From: Arthrobotrys musiformis
Lineage: Eukaryota > Ascomycota > Orbiliomycetes > Orbiliales > Orbiliaceae
DNA length: 64,000 nt
Direction of reading: 5' to 3'
Assembly (NCBI GenBank): GCA_036971715.1
Contig: JAVHJL010000005.1
Span: forward strand, 310,001-374,000
Part shown: one piece after another, positions 1 to 10,916 of the stretch
How the letters are laid out: every line of letters begins with the position of its first letter
How positions within the stretch are numbered: the first letter of the stretch is position 1
Notes under the pieces: model-generated
Seen by the model: the letters and a program-made list of their open reading frames with translations, nothing else
Database searches by the model: none
Told to the model about the DNA's origin: nothing
Translations under genes and position numbers: made by a program

Positions 1-1196
1 CGATAACCTTCCTACCTCCTCCAGACAAGCGGTCGATATGCACGATGAGTTCTGCGGGTTTGGTCCTCCCTTCCTTGATATTGAATAACTCCGTCTTCCC
101 GCCTGCATCCGTAATGGGGCCGGTGAAGATATCCATATGCTGCTGGGTACAGCAGACCACGATCCACTTCTCAAACATCGTTTTTCTCAACGGGTTGGGT
201 TTGAAGAACTCGGGATCCTTGGGGTTGGGTTCTTGTCCCGGGGGTGGTAGGAATTCCAACGGATCCGGCCAGTTGGCTATATCTTCCTGCAGAGGACTAT
301 CGAGTAAATCCCCATTGGCGGCTTTAGTCTGCGTCGCGGCGGCGGCGATGGCGTCGACGAATGATGAGGTTACGATCCATGAGCCGTTTATGAGGGCGCG
401 GAGGCTGATGGGTAGATTGCGCTTTGTGACGACGGTGACTGTTGTCTTTTGAGGGAGGAACTCGGGGATGCATTTTATGTCCAGTTGCTCGAGTTTAGCG
501 AGGTAGTCTTTTAGGAGGAGTTTGGGGTCCGGTGGGGCTTTCTTCTTGGAGGAGGAGGTGTGGATTGTGAAGATCTGGGGTTCGTATTTTAAGCTGTGCC
601 CTTGTTAGTCTGAAGTACAGGATATATATATATATATATATACACATATTGTAAGGGGGTAGGGGGGTAGGGGGAGTACCGAAAGATCTGGGGCGCGGTG
701 GCCATCTGGAACTCATGGTCGACGGTGGGATCGAGCACGACAGAAGCGCCGTTGATGAACTTGCCGTCGACGGTGGACCCCTTCTTCGACTCGTCCTTCA
801 GCGTGAGGGTGGAGTAGTGTCTGATGCTGAGCTGCAGTCTGTCAGTATCTTATATACACCCTCTCGAGGGGGGTATGGTAAGACTCACGCCATCGTACTT
901 CTTGACCTCGTCGACCTTGAGAACGATATGCCGCCGCGAAATGGCCTTTTGAGCTGCGCCCGCCGTCAGTCCCGCACCCCCATCGTATTGTATACATCCA
1001 CATATTGCAGTGGTAGGACTCACTTGCGCCGGCGAACTGCGTGCGACCCAGGATGGCCTCCTGGCCGGGACGGACCCAGGTTCTCTTCCCTATATTATCT
1101 CCGTCAGCTGCGATCGCGATATGATGCCTGTATAGTGAGGAACGTATGTATGCACGTACCTCCGAGGAGATCGGTGTCGGTGTCTAGAATCCACAT
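1..1196 (-). CDS. nbs1: Nbs1/Xrs2-type DNA-repair protein (partial, N-terminal 304 residues)
   Basis: This is the N-terminal part of the Nbs1 subunit of the Mre11-Rad50-Nbs1 complex, which senses DNA double-strand breaks in the nucleus. The rest of the gene runs off the left edge. Exons read by eye are 1160-1196, 1024-1089, 889-953, 680-831 and 1-593 (minus strand), joined by introns of 57-86 bp with GT-AG ends, all keeping frame. The protein starts MWILDTDTDLLG. An FHA domain covers about residues 1-105, with Arg28 (in ILGR) and SRRH at 40-43. It is followed by two BRCT-like segments (WIVTSSFVDAI in the first, KWIVVCCTQQH in the second). FHA plus tandem BRCT in this order, with Trp2 and Arg28 placed as in human NBS1, is the family signature. 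The Mre11- and Tel1-binding C-terminus is outside the window. A TA repeat sits in intron 4. Confidence 0.9.
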
Positions 1197-1445
1197 GGCC
1201 TCAGATTAAAGATCGCATGAGAGTAGCTATTATACAGCCTCGTGGTTGTCTCCCCCGCCGAAGGAATGTTCGTGATCCAAAAGGAGGACGTGACTGGGCC
1301 CTTCGAGAAAGAGAGCCCAAACGCCAATCCACGTTATCCCGATTCCTTGGCGGAACTTCGGTCTTTTAAGCCGCAGTTTGATATCTTCGACAATACAACT
1401 CGAACTTCACCAAATAATTAAGTCGAGATAGCGAGGAACATTAAT
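1197..1445. promoter_or_regulatory. Divergent promoter between nbs1 and the mitochondrial membrane protein gene
   Basis: These 249 bp separate two start codons that point away from each other, so both promoters must lie here or overlap the genes. A CCAAT pentamer is visible near 1333. No clear TATA box is seen. The assignment rests on gene orientation only. Confidence 0.5.
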
Positions 1446-2359
1446 ATGAGCGCCCTCCGCTCGCTGGGCCTCGGCGCCCGGCTGAACACGATGCTATCGA
1501 TCTCCAGGGCCTCGAGGTGCCCCGCCGTCCTGCGGCTTCCCCAGCGGATACCCCTCCAAATGCCACCCCGTCGCACGTTCTGGTCCAAGATCTTTGGGAA
1601 GAAGAAGGTCGAACCCGTCAACCCTGAGGACGCAAAATGTATTCCCCCTTTCTTATATATCATATCATACGTTATGTATACTGACAGAGGAGAATAGTTA
1701 TCTACCCCACCTCCCTCTGCCTCTTCACCGCCGGACGGCGCACAATCTACATCTCCTGCATGAAACTAGCCTCCTGCTACCCCTTCCTCCTCACCGTCTT
1801 CTACCTCGGCCCAAACCTCACCCTCAACTGGCCCGCCCTCTACACAATCCCCCTGGCACAGGAACACCCCAACATCACCGCCGCCGTAATCCTAACCCTC
1901 ACCGCGCTACCAATGGGGATGTTCTACCTGGCGGCACCCTACGTCACCCACATCTTCATCAAAATCCCGCCGTACGCCAGGATCTCGAAACAGGCGGTCA
2001 TGCAGTGGGCTAAGACGGGATTAACGCCGGATACCAAGCTGAGGTTGTTCACCATGCGCTTCTTGGGCAGGCCGAAGTTGGTGGAGGTGCCGTTGGGGCA
2101 GTTGAGGGTTTGTAGGAAGCGTTTGGGGTGTGTTAACCTCGAATGGCTTTATGAGAGTAAGGCGAAGCCCAGGGTTAGTGATTTTTACGTTGAGAGGAAG
2201 ATGGGCAGCGGGAAGGGGGGGCATGAGGCTTTCTTTGAGGTTATGGGGTGGGTGGAGGAGAATTCTGCCCGGATGGAGAAGAAAAGTATCGCTGATGCTG
2301 TCAACATCAAGAGCCCGATCATAAAAGAGGCGAGGAAGAAGAGCATTAAGAGGCGGTAA
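1446..2359 (+). CDS. Mitochondrial inner-membrane protein, possibly TMEM70/TMEM186/TMEM223-like
   Basis: Two exons, 1446-1638 and 1698-2359, give a 284-residue protein. The 59-bp intron starts GTATTC. Only the acceptor at 1697 keeps the frame; the nearer AGs give an immediate stop. The N-terminal ~55 residues are rich in Arg, Ser and Leu and lack acidic residues, as in a mitochondrial presequence. Two hydrophobic helices follow (one starting near the CMKLASCYPF segment, one near ITAAVILTLTALPMGMFYLAA), with a short polar link between them. Then comes a basic C-terminal region ending KKSIKRR. The pattern (presequence, short leader, two-helix hairpin, folded matrix tail) resembles the TMEM70/TMEM186/TMEM223 group, which helps assemble respiratory complexes. 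That family call is an inference from layout; no diagnostic motif was verified. That it is a real gene is well supported by frame and splicing. Confidence 0.7.
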
Positions 2360-2489
2360 TGTATACGATATGCATATGTATAAAAATGGAAGAAAAATTG
2401 TATATACAAAAAATGGGTCTGTACATAATTACATCGAATTCAATACTGTACAAGATATCTACATGTTAACCGGCAGGAAACTATGGAAT

Positions 2490-3231
2490 CTACAACTCGT
2501 CTTTGGGGATGTCGGAGCTGGAGGGAGCGGCGGCCTTCTCCTTCAGCGAGGCGTTATACTCTGCATTCGGGTACATTGGCGGCTTCAATCCAATCAGCTT
2601 GATCTTGTACACTACACACCACCGAATTAGCACTGATATCATAACTATATATAGATGAGAGGGGACGAACCGATGGCAGCGCCGGGCGGGATCAAACCGC
2701 CTCCACTGATCTTGTTACCGTGCGCAAGGCGCGAGGGAATGGTCACCTTTCTAACCTCTGTTCTTTTATTAGATATATATATACGGTATATAGGGTATAG
2801 AGGGGGACATACCGCCGACGCACATATCCTCCACGGCGTCTTGTAATCCCTGAATCACCAGCGGCGTCCCAATCTGGAACTGATGTCTACAAAACCGTTA
2901 ACCAAAAATAAAATATATAAAAAATAAAGTAAGAGGAAGAGACATACGGATCATTACGGTCCCAGCTCTTATCGATCGCCTTCCCGTTCAGCAGCTCTCC
3001 GTTGTATAATGTAATAACCACCGACCCCGGGCCGGATTTGTACATACACTCCGCCGCCGGTACCTCCTCGAGTTTTTCGATAACTAAGTCTGGGACATCG
3101 AGTTCGGAGAGTTCGTTGATGGGGACGCGGCGCTGGTCGACGATTTCGTCGGAGAACCTAACGGCGTTTTTGCCGGCGCTGGCGGTGCTCAGGAGGGCGG
3201 CCGTGGTGAGGAGGAGGGGGGTGAAGCGCAT
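2490..3231 (-). CDS. ER-retained FKBP-type peptidyl-prolyl isomerase (FKBP2-like)
   Basis: Four exons (2948-3231, 2813-2886, 2671-2757, 2490-2611, minus strand) give 188 residues. The protein begins with a signal peptide (MRFTPLLLTTAALLSTASA) and ends in KDEL, so it should enter the ER and be retained there. The FKBP fold, which catalyses prolyl cis-trans isomerisation, is recognisable from GELLNGKAIDKSW, FQIGTPLVIQGLQDAVEDM, GEVRKVTIPSRLAHG and GLIPPGAAIVYKIKLIGL. Several pocket positions differ from classical FKBPs: the usual GWD segment reads GLQ, the HYTG segment reads LYNG, and FDSS reads IDKS. FK506 binding or catalytic strength may therefore be reduced. Acceptor choice at 2758 is fixed by frame, since the two neighbouring AGs give stops. 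Its role is presumably folding of secretory proteins. Confidence 0.88.
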
Positions 3232-6200
3232 CTTTTATATTATCTATATATCTATTTTATATATAATATGGTATGGGGAATGGGGATCTGGATGTTTATA
3301 TAGATATCGAGTCGCAGAATGTAAGTATTATTGATAGCGGTATATATATAGGTAAGTATGTATCAGATATAAAATAAAATAGAGTCAAAGGACACCCCAT
3401 ACGGGGCCCCTCGAACTCTTATATACCCCATCCCTCCGCTCCATCTCCAAGAAAAAAGCACCCTTCCATTAATAATTCTAGAAAAAGCCAGCATGTTAAA
3501 ATCCCCAAAACCCGTCAGTGGAATATGAATTAACCCAGTCGCCGGATCAATTCAAAGATTGAATAGATGGGGGTTGTTCCACATACGACAGGGATCAGGT
3601 GCCTGCCGTCGGGACAGAAGATCTCGCCTCCGGATCAATACCGTTTCATATTCTCTTTTTGGAGTAGTAGAATGCGGCGGGGAGGGATGGGGAATGCGGC
3701 CGGGATAGAGATCTGTGAGGCATTGCGCATGTGATTGATTTGGACCCTGGGCCTTATTTTTTTTATCGTTTGGGCCAGCTGCCTGAAGGGTAGCTTGGAG
3801 CTGTTGGGTTTAGCTACCCTGATCAGATATTCGGTATAACATGTGCATGTGCTCTGACGAACGCCAAGGTGAAGCCATAGAACTAAGGGTCTGGGTAATG
3901 TGGAATACGAGATTCGTGCCCTAATAACCGTTCGAACGAATGCAATGTTCGAGGTTCTGAAACTCTAGTTTGGATGCCCCGCCGTTGCTCGGACTCTGGT
4001 TCAAGCGCATGGTGTTTACCAATAGTGTTGATACTAATGCGTATGATGCGGTTTAGAAGTTCCAACTGAATTAAATAATATTAGTGGATACATGTCTAAT
4101 AAATTTCAATAATGGACCCGTGGAAGAGTTCGGATCGTAATAGACATTTGCCACAGGCCTCGTACGTATACCCGCAGAGGAGTGTAATAGATGAGGCTCA
4201 AGCAGCAAACAGCGTCCGCGTGTCCACGACCAGACCGGACAGGTGAAACCGGGCGCCTGCAGGCGGCCGGTCATTCGTGCATCTCTCCAAAAAAAAAAAT
4301 GTCATTCAGTTCAAATGTTCGTGTCAGAATGAGAAGAGTGTACATATTGTACAGAGCCTTCCGGCGTGCAATAGGTGGTCGACATGTATATGATATATAG
4401 CCTTATGGAAGTGGGGGCATACGCACGTCTGTCTCTTGTATTCCCAGCTGCAGTACCACCGACATGTTTACATACTAGCGGTGTGTATATGTATATAAGG
4501 TATGGGGACTTATAAATCCGGGGTACGGTGCAGTCATAACTGGCAGCCTCCCATGTCTGAGTACATTATCGATAACAACGAGGATCCAACTGCACGCTAT
4601 TATTATTATTAGGATATCTCGGGCCAGTTACACTTGAGCAATTAACTATCTGGCAAATGCCTGCTTCGCAAGCATAATTATATAAGCTCTGCCAATATAT
4701 TTGACGAGGCAACGGAATTCGGAATCGAGTCTTGAGTCAAGCACGAGACACATGACTTCTGAGGATACCGCCCAGCCAGGCTGACTCTAGATCTCTAGCT
4801 CTTCCCTTCTTAACATTTGCCCTCGAATTATATCTTCTTCGAGTCTTCCTCTTTGTCCCCAAACTTGCCTCTTGTCTTTTATCTATATATTGATATTTCC
4901 AGGCAGGATATTATCAATATTTATTAGGAGTGCAGCTGCTCCGACAAACCTGCGACTTCTGGGGGACCCGCCTTCCGTAGCTCCCCGGCATTGCATAAAA
5001 TAACAAAAAAAACCTTCTGTTCAAGGCAATTAAGATTGATCCGTCGCCCAAAATAGCCTCCATCAATTGGTCTGGAGATCTGGGGGGTTTAAACAATTAA
5101 CAGTTGTCCTCCAGCTGCGTCTTTTCTCTCGTGCTGGACAGCCGCCGCCGACGTCGACCCCTCCATTTTAAAGTATACTCCACCGTGCACCCCGCCTGCC
5201 GACCAATTTTTTTTAGTCCTAAAATTTTTTTACAGTCAGAGCCCCTCTGCAGCTCTGACGTCGGACAAAGATTTTTTCGGTATGTGTTTTATTTTTCATT
5301 TTTCACTTTTTTTTTGTTTCTCCATTCGATTCAAGGTTCAATTGAGAAACATTAGAATATACACTACCGGACCCGTAGACGTACACTATTACTAGTAGAA
5401 ACACACTATTACTAGTAGACTGTATACTGTTGGTTACGGTATAATTGTATATACAATTGTACAACGGGAAGCTCCATTGTAGAGATCCAGAGCCCAGTCA
5501 GCTGCGCCAGGGTTCGAACCTTCTGTCATTCTGGTCGGCTCCACGATAATTTCTGTCGTTTCAATTGAATTCGAGATCGATTTGGTTAGTTAAGTAAGTA
5601 CCTAGTTAGGAGGATATCGGAACACGCCTGTCAGTCAATCAGGTCAGGCCGGGTTCGCTGCGGTTAGTGTTCCATCTGGCCGTGCCTGTACCGTACTCCT
5701 GACTGCCTGACTGCCTGGCTGGTGTGTTCTCTTCCTCGGGTTTTTTTCTCGACTAGCTTTTTCCTCTCTTTTGACTGGGCTAAACAAACCGACCAAAAGA
5801 GATCAAACGGCGGGCTGGCGAGCTGGCTCGTGTGCGCTCTTCTACTAATTACCTACTCTTCCTCCTTCTTATTACTTACCGATTGTCTGTCTAACCGCAG
5901 GAAGAAGGAATTGAAGGACAGAAAGGGCCGCTTATTAGCACACATCCACCAATTCGCACACGTTGGCCGCATGTTATAATAATTAACTGATCAAACCAAC
6001 CGACTCTCGATCGCCCAGGAATTAGCTGCAAGAACTGCAAGAGAACTGCACGAACAACTCGCTCGAATAGGTTCGTTCTTCTCTGGGTCAAAAAATATTT
6101 TTCCGGGGTAGAAGAGACCTTTCTCCATCCAAACACCTACTTTCGACTGCATTTCCACCATCTTCATTTGTGTCTTTTTGACATCGAGATTCGAACCGGT

Positions 6201-7217
6201 GAGTTACACTGCATTCTCACACGCATTCTCTCTGCCTGGTTTGGTCTTGTGTGGCTCGGGCTGTTGTTTGGGCTGTTGTTTGGTTTGGTCCAAAACCTCG
6301 AGTGCGGTCAAACTTCACCAGGAGAAGGAGAAGGTTTGCAACTCCAACAGCTTCTGTTCCTCGCCTCACAGACCACATCAGCATTCCCTTTTCTTCCCTT
6401 CCTTCCTTCCTCTTTCCCTTTTCAGGCGGCGGCATCACCATCACCACCATCATCACCACATTATTACTTGACTTCTTAACTGGGGCCCCGCTAATCTGAT
6501 CCATCGAATTCATTCTCCAGTTTTCCCGCATCGATCGATCGATCACACTCACTCACTCACTCGCTCGCTCGCTCGCTCACAGCCCTGTCAGGTCACCGCT
6601 GAGTCGAGTCGGATCAAAATCCGTTTTCATGTCTTCCAGTAAATATTTCAACTCGATCTTCATCTGTAACGACCCACGAATTTCCTTTCCGAATATTTAC
6701 GACTCTCCAAAAGCCACGAATTCGATACCTATCTCTTCACATTTCACATCTACTACTTGTACAACTAGTAGTACCATAGACCGCTCCGACAGTAGACAAC
6801 ACCCCTCGAGGCGTGCCCATTAAACACCATTCTTCCAATCTATCTATCCATCTATCTACATATCTCCGACATTCCATTTCGCACCTACGTATATATTATT
6901 ATATATATTTATTTCTAAAATCCAGTAGACGACAATTTATTATTACTATTGTTACCCCTCACGGAGGCTCCGACATTGGACGTTTTTTGGGTTTTCAATA
7001 TTTCCCACACCCCGCTGGCGGCTACCTGCAGGACTAGGATTATTGCTGATTCAAGACTCGATATATATATACACTCCGACATAGAAAGATTGGATAGGAG
7101 GAGGGTATTGTTCGCGAGAAAATAGAGCTATTGCCACGGGGAAAAGAACAACCGGGTCGCGTATATATGTCGACATATACGTCGTCGTGAGGGACATTCG
7201 CTCACCATCAGACAACT
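3232..7217. other. 4 kb intergenic spacer upstream of the ubiquitin protease gene
   Basis: No convincing gene was found; open frames here are short and lack coding-like composition. The interval holds TA-rich patches, pyrimidine-rich stretches around 5100-5350 and 6170-6480, and a tetranucleotide run near 6546-6579. The T/C-rich character toward the right end suggests a long promoter or 5' leader for the downstream gene. A tRNA-like GGTTCGAACC palindrome near 5510 has no matching tRNA body. Confidence 0.5.
6546..6579. repeat. Tetranucleotide microsatellite (ACTC)n/(GCTC)n
   Basis: About four ACTC-type units are followed by about four GCTC-type units directly after GATC repeats. Simple repeat in the presumed leader region; no function evident. 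Confidence 0.85.
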
Positions 7218-10200
7218 ATGTCCACTTCCGTAAGTCTCTCTTTTAATTTTTAAACCTTGGGCCCCTCGTGTCTGGAGATCGTTTCGTATACATGTAAAGG
7301 CTGGTCAATTGAAGATTGTGCACTGTATCCGGCTCAGATCGCTTCTAACCCGCGATTGAGTGTATACATGTACATCTCGATGATCTTTTGACCCGACGAG
7401 GTATATATTTGAGTCACCCCGTCTGGCTATATAAACCCCCCGGAGCCCTGTTCCGTTCGTTCGGTTTCTCCATTGCCGTTACATATACATGTTCCAGACC
7501 TTTTATTCGAGAAGAAAGCGTCCAATTGGTAATTTAAAGAGCTACTGCTAACCAGTATAATTCTCCTCTATAAAATTGTGTGAGCAAACAGACTCGATCA
7601 ATGGCATTTCCAAAGTTTAGAAGAAGAATCATACTCTCCTCATCTTCTTCTTCCTCCTCTTCCTCTTCCTCTTCTTCCTCCTCTCAATCTCAATCTACAT
7701 CTTACTCTTACTCGTCTTCACAACTCTTCCAATTCCCTTCTCCACCACCCACAGAACCACCAGTCTCTCCGACTTCTCAGTACTCTTCCACTTCAAACTC
7801 ATCTGCTTCTTCTTCATTCACCTACTTTACTTCTTACAATCACAAACCTTCTCATCGTCATCACAAACCTTCCCATCACCATCACAAACAGCATCAGCAG
7901 CTTCAGGACTCTCCTCAAGTTACTGTCGTCTTGCCCATCAAGTCATCATCGCACTTCTTCCTCGATCCCGTCTGCACCATGGACGAGATCAAGCTCAATA
8001 CCAGTAGCAGTAGTAGTAGCAGCAGCAGCAATGGCGACAGCAACAACAATAAGCAGGATTTCAGCAACGTAAATCTCAGTACTGGTGGCTTCAGCAATGT
8101 AAATCTCAGCACCGACAGTTTCAGCAACGACGTTTTCAGCAATGGAAATCTCAACAACAGCAGCAGCGATTCACTCGCCCACCTTCGTGAATCTGATGTC
8201 ACAACCCCTTACCCTACCTCTCTATCCTCTCTTTCCTCTCTGTCTTCATTATCTTCATTATCTTCTTCGTCTTCAACAAGGGATACATCATTCATGAAGA
8301 TCAGATCTTCAATGTCACTTTCTGCTGTTCTTAACGCACCGACAACGGAGGCTAGGACGCCGCCGGATTCGTTATCTCAGACCTCTGAGGGGTTTGCATC
8401 GTCGGGAGTGTTTGATCTGGGAAGCGAACACCAACCTATTGAAATTGAAGATGACGAGGAAGGAAACGAGGCAGATGGCGAGGAAGGAGAAAGAGAAGAA
8501 GAAGAAGACGACGAAGATGACGAAGATGACGAGGAAGTTGAGATTGAACCTGCATCGCCGCCGCAGACGCCGCCGGGGGAGAAGTATTTATCGCATCACG
8601 AATTAAACCAGCAGCGATTGAAGGAGGCACTCGAGAGAGAGGCGGCCAGATTGAAAGCCCGGATTGTATTGGAGGGACAAAAGAGGGAGTGGAAGCTCAA
8701 GCAGAAGGAACTGTCGAGGCAGCGAAAACTTCAGGCTGCGCAAGCAGCATTATTAGCATCGACGGAAGGGACGGGGACGAATGAGTTGAAGAAGACCGAC
8801 ACTGTTACGAGTACTCCGACGAAGCGCAGATCGTCCGTTAGGATCGCACAATCTGAGTCTCCGGAGAGCAAAAGGATGTTGGAGTCGATGAGATCAGCGT
8901 CAAAGATTTTCGAGGAACAAACGGTTAGAATCCAGCCGAAAATCAGACTGAAGTTCAAGGCACCGTCATCGCTCGAACAGCTCAAGGACTATGCTCCTAA
9001 GAAGAGAGGCAGGGGACGACCTAGGAAAGTCGATCCCATCACTGGCGAACCCATTCTTAAGCATAAGAAGTCACAGCAGACGTACGAAGATGGAAATCCG
9101 GTCATGAAGAAGAGGAAGAGTGCTAGCGGAGTGGCTGTCAAGATCAATGAGCCGGAGAAACTTTTCCCTAGTGTGGAAATTTTCTCGCAAGCCGTTGATT
9201 TTGCGCTTGCCGAGCTAGCACCCGAGGTTCCCGGAACCTCAACCCTACCACCACTAGCGCCCCCTGCTCCTGTCGCCAAGCCAGCGTCGAGGAAGAGGAA
9301 GTTGGCCGAAGAGCCAACATCCCACCCTCACATCCACAGGAAGCAGAAGATCGTAACGACGAGCGAGGAACGGGTTCCGAGACCCGTAAAGCACGAACAC
9401 AGCCTCGGGCTGTCCAACCTCGGTGCGACGTGCTACATCAATGTCGTAGTACAAATGCTGGCGCACACGAAGTCGCTGCGAGATTACTTTCTCGCATGCG
9501 ACTTCGCTCGAGTTCCCGCAAACTCGAAGAAGGCGGCGAAGAAGGAGGCCCCTAAACCCAAGAGTCAGTGCGTGAGACGGACCAGAGCGTCTGAGAAAAC
9601 CGCCGAGGTACTGTTCCCGAAACTGAAGGGCAAACTCGGAGAAGAGTTTGGAGTTCTCGTGAGAGAACTCCTCTTCGACGAGGACGCCGGGGGGAAGAAG
9701 GCCGGGGTCGCTAGCGACCAATTTTGGACCGCACTTCGGGCTAATCTTGAGACGGAGAATGGGTCCATGGACCCTAACCTCGTCCAGGACGCCCACGAGT
9801 TCCTCCTTCTCATCCTCCAAGCTTTGGAGAAGGAGGACTCACCCGTGGTGGACGGGTACACCCTCCCCGAGATCGTCGAGAACACCTTCAGCGGTGTTCA
9901 TTCGACGATCTTCGAATGCAACAACTGCCACGAGACCACCCGCCGGGAAGACAAGTGCATGGAGCTCGAGATCCCGATCTGTCGTGGAATTCCACTCCAC
10001 GGCAGATTAGAGGACTCGATGCTGTCCCAGCACTTGTCGGACTACACGCTCCCCGAACAACAGGAATGGGCAGCCGACTCTTATGAGTCGGCTACGGGGG
10101 AGAAGGTCAAGGCTTGCCCCAAATGCGGGGTGGACAAGGGGCGGAGCATGCGCCACAACATTCGTCCACGGGGGGCGAATGCTGTGATCGAACTGAAGAG

Positions 10201-10510
10201 GTTCATGTGGGAGGGCGGGGAGAATAAGAAGGTGAGGGGACACGTGGCGTTCCCTCTGAGGGATTTAGATCTGGGTGCTTGTTCTGGGGAGGAAGAGGGG
10301 GAGGTAGGTCTTTATGACCTATACGGGGTGGTCGTCCACAAGGGCGACAGGTCGACGACGGGGCATTATATTGCGTATGCCCGGGAGGAGGGGGCGGGGT
10401 GGTTGAAGTTTGACGATTTGAGGGTGTCGTCGGTGGGGGAGGAGGAGGTTGCGGGGCAGGAGGCCTATATTCTCATGTACGAGAAGAAGGCTTCCGTGCC
10501 CGGGGTATGA
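7218..10510 (+). CDS. USP-family ubiquitin carboxyl-terminal hydrolase with AT-hook and polyserine N-terminus
   Basis: A deubiquitinase that should remove ubiquitin from nuclear or chromatin substrates. The main exon opens in frame at 7592. I propose a 12-nt first exon (7218-7229, MSTS) joined by a 362-bp intron with GTAAGT donor, TGCTAAC branch site near 7546 and CAG acceptor, giving 976 residues. If that exon is wrong, the first in-frame ATG is 7601. Residues ~15-110 are Ser- and His-rich, ~285-320 acidic, ~335-395 a charged coiled coil. KRGRGRPRK near 475-483 is an AT-hook. The catalytic domain starts ~608: Cys box NLGATCY with Cys618, zinc pairs CNNC (780/783) and CPKC (846/849), His box GHYIAYA with His929, and FDD at 944-946. 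All catalytic residues are present, so it should be active. The NLGATC form resembles USP7 and USP48. The exact subfamily is not resolved. Confidence 0.88.
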
Positions 10511-10916
10511 GGGGTTAAGGGGGGCGTTTTTGTTCTTTTTTGGGTGGAGGGGAGTGCGGGGGAATTATTACTACTATCACATTAGCGAGTTTTGGAGGCG
10601 GGGGGTGTGGGAACCCCCTGGCCTCAACGAATGCATAAGCCCCGAGGTGATCTCGGGCGATGGACCTTTTTTTAATTTTACCTTCCTTCCGTAAAACTTG
10701 TCTCGTGAATACGTGAAAACAATTTGAAAGTGAATATTCGCGTATATACAATTACTATTGTGATATATATGTACAAAAAAAGGATCTTGGATACGTACTT
10801 GCGGATACGTACAAGACTGTAGAATATGTACTCGAAGTAAAGCGGGATATCTACTTTGCACGCCCACAGACGTGCACACACACACAGATATATATACTAA
10901 CCTCTGGGATTTTACA
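10511..10916. other. Convergent 3' region between the ubiquitin protease and tyrosyl-tRNA synthetase genes
   Basis: Both flanking genes end here. The interval holds a short CA run and TATA-rich stretches near 10750-10900, which could serve as polyadenylation signals for either strand. No gene is supported. Confidence 0.5.

Noticed and set aside
45..452. A 135-codon plus-strand frame at the left edge
   Set aside because: Opposite the nbs1 BRCT exon, which has strong family support.
5490..5530. GGTTCGAACC palindrome resembling a tRNA T-arm
   Set aside because: No acceptor stem, D-arm or anticodon arm can be fitted on either strand.
9254..9820. A 188-codon antisense frame inside the ubiquitin protease
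   Set aside because: Shadow of the coding strand; no domain and no promoter.
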